Assembly (NCBI GenBank): GCA_016297695.1
Contig: JAEDGC010000024.1
Span: 1-25,514 of the forward strand
Reading direction: 5' to 3'
DNA: 25,514 nucleotides
Source: Bacilli bacterium
GTDB lineage: Bacteria; Bacillota_I; Bacilli_A; RF39; UBA660
A program made the translations under genes and the position numbers. A model generated the notes under the pieces. That model saw nothing but the letters and a program-made list of their open reading frames with translations, was not told where the DNA came from and searched no databases. How positions within the stretch are numbered: the stretch's first letter is position 1; the number at the start of each line of letters is the position of its first letter. Positions 7,863-15,735 of this stretch are shown here, piece after piece.

Positions 7863-9680
7863 ATGGAAAAATATAAAAATAGAAAAGAAGTGCCAGAAAA
7901 ATATAAATGGGATCTATCTGATTTTTTTAAAAATGAAAAAGAATTTGAAACAAGTTTAAAAGAAACAAAAAAACTAATTTCTAAATTACCAAGTTATGTA
8001 GGATGTACGAAAGAAGCTTCAAAATTATATGAATTCTTAAATTTAGAAATAGAAATAATAAGTAAATGGGAAAATTTATATGTATATTCATATTTAATAA
8101 ATGATCAAGAATTAGGAAATAAAGATAGTATCAAAAGAAAATCAAAATCTATAGATTTATGTAATGATTTAAATCAAAATATTAGTTTTTTCGAGCCAGA
8201 ATTATTAAAATTATCTCAAGAAGAATATCAAAAATTATTTGAAATAGAACCAAAACTAAATGAATATAAAGTTGATTTAGATAAAATTTATCGTAATAAA
8301 GAGCATATTCTTCCTGAAAATGAAGAAAAAATTATAAATGAATTAGTAAATGCGATGGATAATTTTGATGATATATCTTCAAATTTATTAAATAATGAGC
8401 ATAATTATGGAAAAATAAAATTAAATGATGGGACTATAGAAACAATTGCAACGAATAATTTCCGTAGTTTAATGAAAAATAAAGATCGAAATATTCGTAA
8501 AAAAATTTATGTATCTTTTAATAAAAAATTAGATCAGTATGGACAAACGAATGCTAGTTTACTAAATGCATATATCAAAAAAAATAATTCTATTGCTAAA
8601 TTGCATAATTTTAATAGTTCTTGGGATGAAAAACTATTTAACCTTAATGTTACAGATCAAGTATTTAAAACCTTAGTAGCTACAGTTGAAGAAAATACAA
8701 AAGTTTTGCAAAAATATTATCAATTAAAAAAGAAAATATTAGGATATGATAAGTTGTTTCTATATGATCTTAGCGTAGATATTTCAAATAATAATAAAGA
8801 ATATACAATAGAAGAAGCTCAGAAAATAACAAAAGAAGCTTTAAAACCATTAAAAGAAGACTATTTAAATAAATTTAATAAGATTTTTGATAATCACTAT
8901 ATTGATTATTGCCAATATAAAGGAAAGTGTAGTGGAGGATATTCTTTTTCTACAATAACTAACGATTCGAGAATTTTGATGAGCTATAATGGAGAATTTG
9001 ATTCTGTATCTACTATAGCTCATGAAGGTGGCCATAATGTACATCATCAATATTTAAAAGAAAATAATCCTTTACAATATAGGGATCAATCAAGTATGGT
9101 AAGTGAAGTGGCATCATTAACTAATGAATGTCTATTATCTAATTATCTAGCAAAAAATGGTAAAACTAAAGAAGAAAAATTAGCTGGTATAAAAAATATG
9201 ATTGAAGTAATTATATCTAATCTTTTTGGAGCTGTTAGAGAGGGGAAAATCGAAGAAGATATGTATAATGAAGTTCTTAAAGGTGGCACATTAACAAAAG
9301 ATTTTATGGATAATCTTGTTTTAAAATCATTAAAAAAATATTATGGAAATACAATTTCTCTAAATAAAAATGCCAAAAATAGTTGGATTACAAGAAGTCA
9401 TTACTTTATGAATTTTTATTTATATAGTTATTCTATTAGCATAAGTGTCGCAACAAATATTGCTTCGAAAATTATTGATGGTGATGATGAAATGTTAAAA
9501 AAATATCTTGAATTTTTAAAAACTGGAAGTGATAAATATCCGTTAGAAACTTTTGCTAAATTAGGAGTAAATCTTGAAGATAAACAAGTTTACGAAAATG
9601 CTATAAAATATTTTGATGAATTGATAAATCAATATGAACAAATCTATTATGAAAAAGAAGGTGAAACAAATGAAGAATAA
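7863..9680 (+). CDS. pepF: Oligoendopeptidase F, M3B family
   Basis: 605-residue zinc endopeptidase that cuts short peptides in the cytoplasm. It has an N-terminal PepF helical domain (starting RKEVPEKYKWDLSDFF), then the M3 catalytic domain with the zinc motif HEGGH at 387-391 and the third ligand E415 in MVSEVASLTNE, plus the C-terminal substrate-binding region SHYFMNFYLYSYSIS and the FLKTGSDKYPLETFAKLGVNL end. Length is typical (about 600). GGAGG precedes the ATG at 7863. It lies between dnaK and dnaJ, and its last 11 bases overlap dnaJ, so it is probably co-transcribed with the chaperones; this is an unusual place for it and suggests a link to peptide clean-up under heat stress (inference). 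Confidence 0.95.
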   Translation: MEKYKNRKEVPEKYKWDLSDFFKNEKEFETSLKETKKLISKLPSYVGCTKEASKLYEFLNLEIEIISKWENLYVYSYLINDQELGNKDSIKRKSKSIDLCNDLNQNISFFEPELLKLSQEEYQKLFEIEPKLNEYKVDLDKIYRNKEHILPENEEKIINELVNAMDNFDDISSNLLNNEHNYGKIKLNDGTIETIATNNFRSLMKNKDRNIRKKIYVSFNKKLDQYGQTNASLLNAYIKKNNSIAKLHNFNSSWDEKLFNLNVTDQVFKTLVATVEENTKVLQKYYQLKKKILGYDKLFLYDLSVDISNNNKEYTIEEAQKITKEALKPLKEDYLNKFNKIFDNHYIDYCQYKGKCSGGYSFSTITNDSRILMSYNGEFDSVSTIAHEGGHNVHHQYLKENNPLQYRDQSSMVSEVASLTNECLLSNYLAKNGKTKEEKLAGIKNMIEVIISNLFGAVREGKIEEDMYNEVLKGGTLTKDFMDNLVLKSLKKYYGNTISLNKNAKNSWITRSHYFMNFYLYSYSISISVATNIASKIIDGDDEMLKKYLEFLKTGSDKYPLETFAKLGVNLEDKQVYENAIKYFDELINQYEQIYYEKEGETNEE

Positions 9681-10791
9681 AAAAGATTATTATGAGGTCC
9701 TAGGCCTTCAAAAAGGAGCATCAGATGAAGAAATAAAAAGAGCTTTTCGTAAGCTAGCTAAACAATATCATCCAGATGTAAATAAAGAACCTGGAGCTGA
9801 AGAAAAATTTAAAGAAATTGGGGAAGCTTATGCAGTTTTATCTGATCCTCAAAAGAAAGCTCAATATGATCAATTTGGTCATGCTGCATTTGAAGGTGGA
9901 GCAGGTGGAGCTGGTTTTGGTGGATTTAGTGCTGATGATATTGATTTGAGTAGCATATTTGATGATTTATTTGGATCTTCTTTTGGAGGATTTGGATTTG
10001 GTAGTTCTTCAAGAAGAAGTTCAAATCGTGCTACTAAAGGTAGAGATACTTTAGTTAAAATGAACTTAACTTTTGATGAAGCAGTTTTTGGATGTAAAAA
10101 ATCAATTAAAGTAGATTTAAATGATACATGTGATAAATGTGATGGCAAAGGTGGATTTGATGAATCAACTTGTTCTACGTGTGGTGGAAGTGGAAGAGTG
10201 ATGTCTCAACAACAATCTTTATTTGGAGTGATTCAGACTCAAACTACTTGTAAGGATTGTAAAGGTAGTGGTAAAACATTTAAAAGAACATGTAATGAAT
10301 GCTCTGGAACTGGTCATATTAGAAAAAATAAAGAAATAATTGTTACTGTTCCAGAAGGAGTAGATAATGGATATCAACTTCGAATTAGTGGTAAGGGAGA
10401 ATCAGGTACAAATGGCGGACCTAATGGAGATATTTATATTGAATTTAGTGTAAAAGATCATGATTTATTTATTAGAGATGAAGAAGATATTTACTTAGAA
10501 GTACCACTTACTATAACTGAAGCAGTCTTAGGATGTAAAAAAGATGTTCCAACACTTAATGGTGTAGTAACTGTTGATATTAAAGCTGGAATACAAAATG
10601 GAAGCAAATTAAAATTAAAATCAAAAGGTGTAAAAATACCAAACTCTTTAAGAAGAGGAGATATGTACTTAATTATTAAGGTAATTATTCCAACTAAACT
10701 AGATAGAAAACAAAAACAAATATTTAAAGATTTAGCTAAAACTGATTTAGATGATGATGCAGAATTTAAAAAATTTAAAAAGTATTTATAA
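9670..10791 (+). CDS. dnaJ: Chaperone DnaJ (Hsp40)
   Basis: Co-chaperone that delivers clients to DnaK and stimulates its ATPase. The J domain begins KDYYEVLGL and carries HPD at 34-36, followed by a Gly/Phe region (about 76-112) and the zinc domain with four CxxCxGxG repeats between C154 and C211 (CDKCDGKG, CSTCGGSG, CKDCKGSG, CNECSGTG). The C-terminal substrate domains follow. The frame is open upstream to 9634, but the start is ATG 9670, with GAAGGTGAAA before it and the conserved J-domain beginning right after, giving 373 residues. It overlaps the end of pepF by 11 bases. Last gene of the heat-shock operon; no clear terminator is seen before the next gene. Confidence 0.97.
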   Translation: MKNKKDYYEVLGLQKGASDEEIKRAFRKLAKQYHPDVNKEPGAEEKFKEIGEAYAVLSDPQKKAQYDQFGHAAFEGGAGGAGFGGFSADDIDLSSIFDDLFGSSFGGFGFGSSSRRSSNRATKGRDTLVKMNLTFDEAVFGCKKSIKVDLNDTCDKCDGKGGFDESTCSTCGGSGRVMSQQQSLFGVIQTQTTCKDCKGSGKTFKRTCNECSGTGHIRKNKEIIVTVPEGVDNGYQLRISGKGESGTNGGPNGDIYIEFSVKDHDLFIRDEEDIYLEVPLTITEAVLGCKKDVPTLNGVVTVDIKAGIQNGSKLKLKSKGVKIPNSLRRGDMYLIIKVIIPTKLDRKQKQIFKDLAKTDLDDDAEFKKFKKYL

Positions 10792-10850
10792 AAAAATTGA
10801 ATTATTCTACATAATATGTTATTGTATATCATATTGATTAAGGGGGAAAT

Positions 10851-11594
10851 ATGAAAAAAACAGAAAAAAGAAAATTATTGTTAAATTTGAAAAATAGGTT
10901 GGCAACATGTATGTTAATTGGTGGATTAGCTAGTTCAACATTATTAACTGGATGTTCTAATGAAATTAGTGAAGAAGATAAGACAAAAGTAGAAAGCGTG
11001 TATGGCTTAGATTCTGAAGAAATGGCAATTTTAACCTATATAGAATTATCAAATCAATTACATGATTTAAAATTAGATAAATATAATATAGAGTCAGATA
11101 CTAAGGCTACTTTAGATACGCCAGAAAATATTCAATTAAAAATAGAAGATATGGATATTAAATATTTAAAAGAACAAGAAGAAAGTATTAATTCATATCT
11201 TAGAAATTATGGATATAATATTGCAAGAGATGCTTCTTTAAGTGCCTTGAAAAGTTATGTTAAAGAAACAATTGGATTAAGTCAATCAGAGGATTTAGAA
11301 TTAAAAATTACAACATCGGGTGAAGAAACATTTTCAGTTGGTGCAATAGTAGAAGGTAATTATATATCACTTGATAATTCTTTAGATAATATTGCAACTG
11401 AAGCTGTCCAAAACTATTTAATTACGAATGTTGAACCATATGAAGATTCAAATAAAAAAGATAATAATAAATATAATAAAAAACGTAATCAAATAATTTG
11501 TTCTACATTAGTTGAAAGTAGTAAACTTGAAAATCAAGTAAAGGAAAGAGATTTAGCTAATCCTAAGTTAATAAAAAAATTACAAAGAAAATAA
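10851..11594 (+). CDS. Putative lipoprotein of unknown function
   Basis: 247 residues. A basic start (KKTEKRKLLLNLKNR) is followed by a hydrophobic stretch and a lipobox LLTGC, with the lipidated cysteine at residue 35, so it is probably anchored to the outer face of the membrane. The signal region is longer than usual; the n-region alone is about 16 residues. The mature part is acidic with helical segments, and the tail (about 203-247) is strongly basic (NKKDNNKYNKKR). No family was recognised. A good AAGGGGG ribosome site precedes the ATG. It lies 59 bases after dnaJ and ends in its own terminator, so it may be read through from the chaperone operon or have its own promoter; only weak promoter-like boxes are seen. 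Confidence 0.75.
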   Translation: MKKTEKRKLLLNLKNRLATCMLIGGLASSTLLTGCSNEISEEDKTKVESVYGLDSEEMAILTYIELSNQLHDLKLDKYNIESDTKATLDTPENIQLKIEDMDIKYLKEQEESINSYLRNYGYNIARDASLSALKSYVKETIGLSQSEDLELKITTSGEETFSVGAIVEGNYISLDNSLDNIATEAVQNYLITNVEPYEDSNKKDNNKYNKKRNQIICSTLVESSKLENQVKERDLANPKLIKKLQRK

Positions 11595-11615
11595 GACGAA
11601 TTAATCGTCTTTTTA
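11593..11615 (+). terminator. Intrinsic terminator of the lipoprotein gene
   Basis: 7-bp stem AAGACGA (11593-11599) / TCGTCTT (11605-11611) with a 5-base loop and a short T-run. The stop codon (11592-11594) overlaps the left arm. Confidence 0.75.
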
Positions 11616-11693
11616 AATTGTTATCTTTTTTTATTTTTTTGAAAATGCTATTATTTATGTGATCTATAAAATATTTTTGGAAGTGAAAAAATA

Positions 11694-12094
11694 ATGAAGT
11701 TCGATAAATGTTTAAATGAATTAAAAAAATATAAACATATGTATGACTTAAGTGCTAAAGAAAATAAATATAAATATGAACATACCTTAAGAGTTGTAGA
11801 ATTTACAGAAACTATTTGTAATAATGAAAATTTTAATGATGAAGAAAAAAATATTGCTCTTATTTGTTCTTTATATAATTCTTGGAATGAAATAGATTAT
11901 GGAGATTTAGGATATGATATTTTAAAAAATAATGATTTATATACATAAAATATGTTGATAAGAATTATAAAGATGTTGTACTTAATACGGTAAAATATCA
12001 CAATAAAAGAATTATACCTGAATTTTTAGATGAAGCTCAAATTAAAATTATTGAATTAAAAATGAAAGATTATATGGAATCTAAAATGGCATAG
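11694..12094 (+). pseudogene. Degraded HD-domain phosphohydrolase gene
   Basis: The first frame (11694-11948, 84 codons) begins MKFDKCLNELKKYKHMYDLS and has KYKYEHTLRVVEFTE, matching the start of small HD-domain hydrolases (first His, then the ..RVV.. helix). The expected HD dipeptide motif (usually LLHDIGR) is replaced by ICSLYNSWNE, and the frame stops early at 11946-11948. A different frame then continues the family pattern: KYVDKNYKDVVLNTVKYHNK, then RIIPEFLDEAQ, with the NTVKYHNK segment matching the later HD-family histidine, ending at TAG 12092-12094. The later Asp-containing helix seems deleted. So it is a frameshifted gene with internal losses and probably no catalysis. A terminator still follows. 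The HD assignment is from motif pattern only. Confidence 0.6.
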
Positions 12095-12114
12095 TAAAAA
12101 TACTATGCTTTTTT
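12089..12114 (+). terminator. Intrinsic terminator after the HD-domain remnant
   Basis: Perfect 8-bp stem GCATAGTA / TACTATGC with an AAAA loop, followed by six T. The TAG stop is inside the left arm. Confidence 0.85.
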
Positions 12115-12127
12115 AACAAAAAAATAT

Positions 12128-12156
12128 TTGATATACGAATAAACGTTTGTTATAAC
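12128..12156 (+). promoter_or_regulatory. Promoter of the BRO-like gene with LexA-box-like operator
   Basis: TTGATA (12128-12133), 17 bases, TATAAC (12151-12156). The spacer holds CGAATAAACGTTTG (12136-12149), which resembles the Gram-positive LexA/SOS box (core GAAC-N4-GTTC) with one mismatch in each half. AGAGGT and ATG 12178 follow. The promoter is plausible; the operator reading is inference. Confidence 0.5.
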
Positions 12157-12177
12157 TATTTTATAAGAGGTAAAATA

Positions 12178-13029
12178 ATGAATAATAAATTAGAAACAAT
12201 GTCAAATTTATTTGAAGGATATGAAATAAGAAGTGTTTGGAATATTGAAAAAGAAGAATATTATTTTAGTGTTGTAGACGTTATTAGTGCATTAACAGAA
12301 AGTAATAATCCAAGAAAGTATTGGTCAGTATTAAAAAATCGATAAAAAAAAGAAGGCAGTGAAGTGACTACAAATTGTAGTCAGTTGAAGATGTTAGCTC
12401 CAGATGGAAAGCTAAGACTAAGAGATTCGATGTCAACAAAAGATATTTTTAGACTTATAGAATCAGTTCCAAGTCCTAAAGCAGAACCATTTAAATTATG
12501 GTTAGCAAATTTAGGAAGTGAAAGAATTGATGAAATATTTGATCTTGAAATAGCAATAAATAGAGCAATAAATTATTATCGTAACAAAGGCTATAATGAT
12601 CAATGGATTGAATCTCGTTTGAAATGTATGTTAGATAGAAATAAACTTACTGATATATGGAAAGATGGAGGCATTTCAGAAGATTATGAATATGCCATAT
12701 TAACAAATGAAATATATAAAACATGGGCAGGAATGAAAGCAAGTGAATATAAAGCGTATAAGGGTTTAAGAAAAGAATCATTAAGAGATAATATGACAAA
12801 TATTGAAGTGGCTCTTACTGATTTGGGAGAGCTTGCAACTCGTGAACTTGCTAAAGAGTATAAACCATTTGGTTTAAAGCAAAATAAAGAAATAGCTAAA
12901 CGTGGTGGTAATATTGCAAAAATTACACGAGATAATTTAGAAAAAGAATTGGGTAAAACAATTATTAGTAATGAAAATAAACTTAATTATAAATATGTAG
13001 ATAATTATGAAAAAATAGAAAATAAATAA
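12178..13029 (+). pseudogene. BRO-N/phage antirepressor-like gene interrupted by an in-frame TAA
   Basis: One reading frame of 284 codons from ATG 12178 (good AGAGGT site) to TAA 13027, broken only by TAA at codon 56 (12343-12345). The first part (LFEGYEIRSVWNIEKEEYYF, then SVVDVISALT and PRKYWSVLKNR) is a BRO-N/antirepressor-type DNA-binding domain. After the stop the same frame continues with KKEGSE, LRLRDSMSTKDIFRLIESV and PSPKAEPFKLWLANLGSERI, then a conserved C-terminal region with DLEIAINRAINYYRNKGY and LRDNMTNIEVALTDLGE. The stop falls where relatives usually have a hydrophobic residue, so a single TTA-to-TAA change would explain it. A GTG at 12364 could restart the second part (221 residues) but has no clear ribosome site. 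Such genes normally come from prophages; no other phage gene is beside it. Confidence 0.75.
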
Positions 13030-13035
13030 TTAAAA

Positions 13036-13197
13036 CTATTTTTTTATATAATTAGCACAAAATGCTTCATTTTTATTTCGGATTACTTTTATACTTGCAA
13101 GCATACATTTGCCTAAACTATAATCGTAAAATTTACAATTATTTACATCACAATCAATATTTTGATTATAAAAATTATTATTTATATGAATCTCCAT
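13036..13197 (-). CDS. Small four-cysteine protein, DUF1540-like
   Basis: 53-residue gene on the minus strand, ATG at 13195-13197, TAG at 13036-13038. It reads DCDVNNCKFYDYSLGKCMLA, SIKVIRNKNEAFC and ANYIKK, with cysteines at 16, 21, 31 and 47. That spacing (C-x4-C-x9-C-x15-C), with the G-x-C-x-A and I-x-V pattern between, matches the DUF1540 family of small, probably metal-binding proteins common in Firmicutes. Function is unknown. A stop lies directly before the ATG in frame, so no longer start is possible; no clear ribosome site is seen. It is divergent from the small gene at 13251. Recognised by hand from the cysteine pattern. Confidence 0.7.
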   Translation of the reverse strand: MEIHINNNFYNQNIDCDVNNCKFYDYSLGKCMLASIKVIRNKNEAFCANYIKK

Positions 13198-13204
13198 TTA
13201 TATT

Positions 13205-13234
13205 TTGAATAGAAAAAATAATTTTATACATAAT
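13205..13234 (+). promoter_or_regulatory. Putative promoter of the small gene at 13251
   Basis: TTGAAT (13205-13210), an 18-base spacer and CATAAT (13229-13234), followed by an AGGTGA ribosome site just before ATG 13251. Confidence 0.45.
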
Positions 13235-13250
13235 AAAAATAGGTGATAAA

Positions 13251-13436
13251 ATGAAAGAACCAAATACTAGATTGATAAATAAGTGTTATGAATTAAATGA
13301 TAACATAAGTTATAAAAGAAAGAATATTGATTTTAATGAATATAGTTTAAATAAATATGTTGCTGATAATGAAAATTTACTTGATTATAATGCAAAAACT
13401 GGTCCTGTTTGTGTCAAAAATAAAATAAAAAGATAG
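13251..13436 (+). CDS. Small hypothetical protein
   Basis: 61 residues, no recognised family. It is hydrophilic, rich in Asn, Lys and Tyr, with two cysteines (C12 and C54) and no membrane segment. Support for coding is a good ribosome site (AGGTGATAAA before the ATG), a plausible promoter upstream, and codons like those of neighbouring genes. It ends in TAG 45 bases before acetate kinase. It could be a recent or taxon-restricted gene. Confidence 0.5.
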   Translation: MKEPNTRLINKCYELNDNISYKRKNIDFNEYSLNKYVADNENLLDYNAKTGPVCVKNKIKR

Positions 13437-13480
13437 CAAAAATCTCTTTTTTTTTGTATAATGAAAAAGAGGTGTGAAAA

Positions 13481-14656
13481 ATGAAAATATTAACAATAAA
13501 CGCTGGAAGTTCTTCAATGAAATTTTCAGTAATTGAATTACCAGAAGAAAAAGAATTAATTAATGGTTATTTCCAAAGAATTGGAATTAGTGGATCATTT
13601 TATGATGTAAAAATTAATGGAGAAAAATTACATAGAGAAATTGATTTGCCTAATCATTTAGTAGCTTTGGAACTATTAAAAAAAGAAATAGTTGAATTAG
13701 GTGTTGTTTCATCATTAGATGAAATAGATGGAATAGGTCATAGGCTTGTTCATGGTGGCGAAAAATATGCTAACAGTGTAATTATTGATGATGAAGTTTT
13801 AAAAACTTGTGATAAGTTTAAAAAATTAGCTAAATTACATATGCCTGCTATGTTATCTTGTATTGAAGCAAGTAAACAAGCTTTTCCAAATACTCCAATG
13901 GTTGCTGTATTTGATACATCATTTCATCAAACTATGCAACCTAAAGAATTCTTATATCCAGTACCTTATGAATGGTATACAAAATATGGTGTAAGAAGAT
14001 ATGGATTCCATGGAACTAGTCATAGATTTATTAATAGAGAAATTTCTAATTATTTAAAAAGAGATGATTTAAAAGTTATTTCTTGTCATATTGGATCAGG
14101 AGCTTCTTTATGTGCAATAGATTCAGGAAAAGTAGTAGATACATCAATGGGATTTTCACCAATTACAGGTATTATGATGGGAACTCGTCCTGGAGATATT
14201 GATCCTTCAATTATTCAATATATGATGGATGAAGCAGATATGAGCATTGATGATGTTATGACTGCTTTAAATAAACAAAGTGGACTTGAAGGTATTTGTG
14301 GAAAATCAGATTCAAGAGATGTTGAAAACGGAATTGCCTCAGGTGATGAACAATGTATTTTAGCTCAAGAAATGTATACACAAAAAGTTGCAAATTATAT
14401 TGCTATGTATAATAATGAACTTGGTGGAGCAGATGTTATTGTTTTAACTGCTGGATTAGGAGAAAATTCTAAACAAACTAGAGCTGATATATTAGAAAAA
14501 GTTGCATCATTAGGAATAAAATTAGATTCAGCTAAGAATGATTTTAGAGGAGAATTTAGATTAATTAGTACTGATGATTCAAGTATTCCAGTATATGTTA
14601 TTCCAACAAATGAAGAATTAATGATAGCTTTAGATACTTATGAATTAGTAAAATAA
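13481..14656 (+). CDS. ackA: Acetate kinase
   Basis: 391-residue cytoplasmic enzyme that converts acetyl phosphate and ADP to acetate and ATP, the energy-yielding end of acetate fermentation. Family signatures are INAGSSSMKFSV near the start, the VAVFDTSFHQTMQ segment, YGFHGTSHRF, the phosphate-binding HIGSGASLCAID, GFSPITGIMMGTRPGDIDPS, and LTAGLGENS. Length is close to the usual 395-400. GAGGTG precedes ATG 13481, and a TATAAT at 13457-13462 suggests its own promoter with a short leader. The usual partner pta is not in this window. The gene is followed at 10 bases by the NrnA-type gene. Confidence 0.97.
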   Translation: MKILTINAGSSSMKFSVIELPEEKELINGYFQRIGISGSFYDVKINGEKLHREIDLPNHLVALELLKKEIVELGVVSSLDEIDGIGHRLVHGGEKYANSVIIDDEVLKTCDKFKKLAKLHMPAMLSCIEASKQAFPNTPMVAVFDTSFHQTMQPKEFLYPVPYEWYTKYGVRRYGFHGTSHRFINREISNYLKRDDLKVISCHIGSGASLCAIDSGKVVDTSMGFSPITGIMMGTRPGDIDPSIIQYMMDEADMSIDDVMTALNKQSGLEGICGKSDSRDVENGIASGDEQCILAQEMYTQKVANYIAMYNNELGGADVIVLTAGLGENSKQTRADILEKVASLGIKLDSAKNDFRGEFRLISTDDSSIPVYVIPTNEELMIALDTYELVK

Positions 14657-14666
14657 AAGTTGTAGA

Positions 14667-15644
14667 ATGGATGTGATTATTATCACAAAAGATATATTTA
14701 AAGAAATTTATAAAAAAATAAAACAATATGATGTTATTGTTACCTTAAGACATGTAGGTCCAGATCCAGATGCTGTTGCTAGTCAAATAGCATTAAGAGA
14801 TTCAATAAAACTTACATTTCCAAACAAAAAAGTTTATGCTTTAGGAAGTAGTGTCTCAAAATTTAAAAGTTATGGGTCCTTAGATAAGGTTGATTATAAA
14901 GAACTTGAAGGATGTTTAGTTATAGCACTAGATGTTCCTAATTTATATCGTATAGATGGACTTAATGAAATAAAGTATAAAGAAATAGTAAAAATAGATC
15001 ATCATCCATTTGAAGATATATTTGGAGAAGTAGAGTATTTAGATATAGAATCTTCCTCAACTTGCCAAATGATAGCAAATTTAATATTTAATTCTAAATT
15101 AAAAATAGATAAAAATATTGCAAATAATTTATTTTTAGGGATTGTATCAGATAGTGATAGATTTTTAGTCGGAAGTACTAGTAAAGAAACTTTTAAAATA
15201 GTGTATGAATTAATAGATAAAGTTGGAATAGATTTTACATCTTTATATCCTAAACTATATGAAAGACCTATTAATGAAGTTAAATTTCATGGATATATTG
15301 CTAATAATTTGAATATTACTGAAAATGGTTTAGCATATATTAAATTTTCTTCAGAAATATTAAAAGAGTATAATGTTGATACCGCAACACCTTCAAATAT
15401 GATTAATGACTTTAATAATATAAAAGATGTTTATACTTGGATATTTATTACTCAAGATGATAAAAATAATCAATTTAAAATAAATATCAGAAGTAGAGGA
15501 CCAGTTATTAATGAAATAGCATCTAAATATAACGGTGGAGGTCATAAATTTGCTAGTGGTGTTAAAACAAATAATGTAGATGACATAGATAATTTATTAA
15601 AAGATTTAGATAAAGCTTGTAAAGACTATAAAGAAAATTTATAA
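14667..15644 (+). CDS. nrnA: DHH/DHHA1 phosphoesterase, NrnA-like nanoRNase/pAp phosphatase
   Basis: 325 residues. NrnA-type enzymes degrade very short RNAs and dephosphorylate pAp in the cytoplasm. DHH-domain metal motifs are visible: RHVGPDPDAVAS with H29, D33 and D35, ALDVP with D89, IDHHPF with D111-H112-H113, and SDSDRF. The DHHA1 end carries the substrate glycine motif GGGHKFASG. Length matches NrnA (about 320), shorter than RecJ or GdpP. It starts 10 bases after ackA; the ribosome site is weak, so expression may depend on the ackA transcript. A c-di-AMP/pApA hydrolase role is a known alternative within this family. Confidence 0.85.
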   Translation: MDVIIITKDIFKEIYKKIKQYDVIVTLRHVGPDPDAVASQIALRDSIKLTFPNKKVYALGSSVSKFKSYGSLDKVDYKELEGCLVIALDVPNLYRIDGLNEIKYKEIVKIDHHPFEDIFGEVEYLDIESSSTCQMIANLIFNSKLKIDKNIANNLFLGIVSDSDRFLVGSTSKETFKIVYELIDKVGIDFTSLYPKLYERPINEVKFHGYIANNLNITENGLAYIKFSSEILKEYNVDTATPSNMINDFNNIKDVYTWIFITQDDKNNQFKINIRSRGPVINEIASKYNGGGHKFASGVKTNNVDDIDNLLKDLDKACKDYKENL

Positions 15645-15664
15645 ATCTAAATTTTTAAAATATA

Positions 15665-15698
15665 TTTAATTATAGCCTCTGGGGGGGGGAGGTATACT
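15665..15698 (+). promoter_or_regulatory. Putative promoter containing a nine-G tract
   Basis: A TATACT -10 (15693-15698) lies just after a run of nine G (15681-15689). Possible -35 boxes are TTATAG (15670-15675, 17-base spacing) or TTTAAT (15665-15670, 22-base spacing). Any slip in the G run would change the -35/-10 distance. The ribosome site (AGGGAG) and ATG 15736 follow. Confidence 0.5.
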
Positions 15699-15735
15699 GG
15701 TAATATAGAATAAACTAGTAGGGAGAATTAATAAT

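Noticed and set aside
9634..9669. Upstream extension of dnaJ to ATG 9634
   Set aside because: It would add 12 residues not expected before the J domain; ATG 9670 has a good ribosome site and the normal J-domain start.
13010..13045. Bidirectional terminator between the BRO-like gene and the minus-strand small gene (AAAAAATAG / CTATTTTTT)
   Set aside because: The stem is almost all A-T with a 17-base loop, so it is not convincing as a terminator.
15675..15692. CCTC / GAGG pairing around the G run as a functional hairpin
   Set aside because: Only four base pairs around a G-rich loop; the homopolymer itself is the more notable feature.
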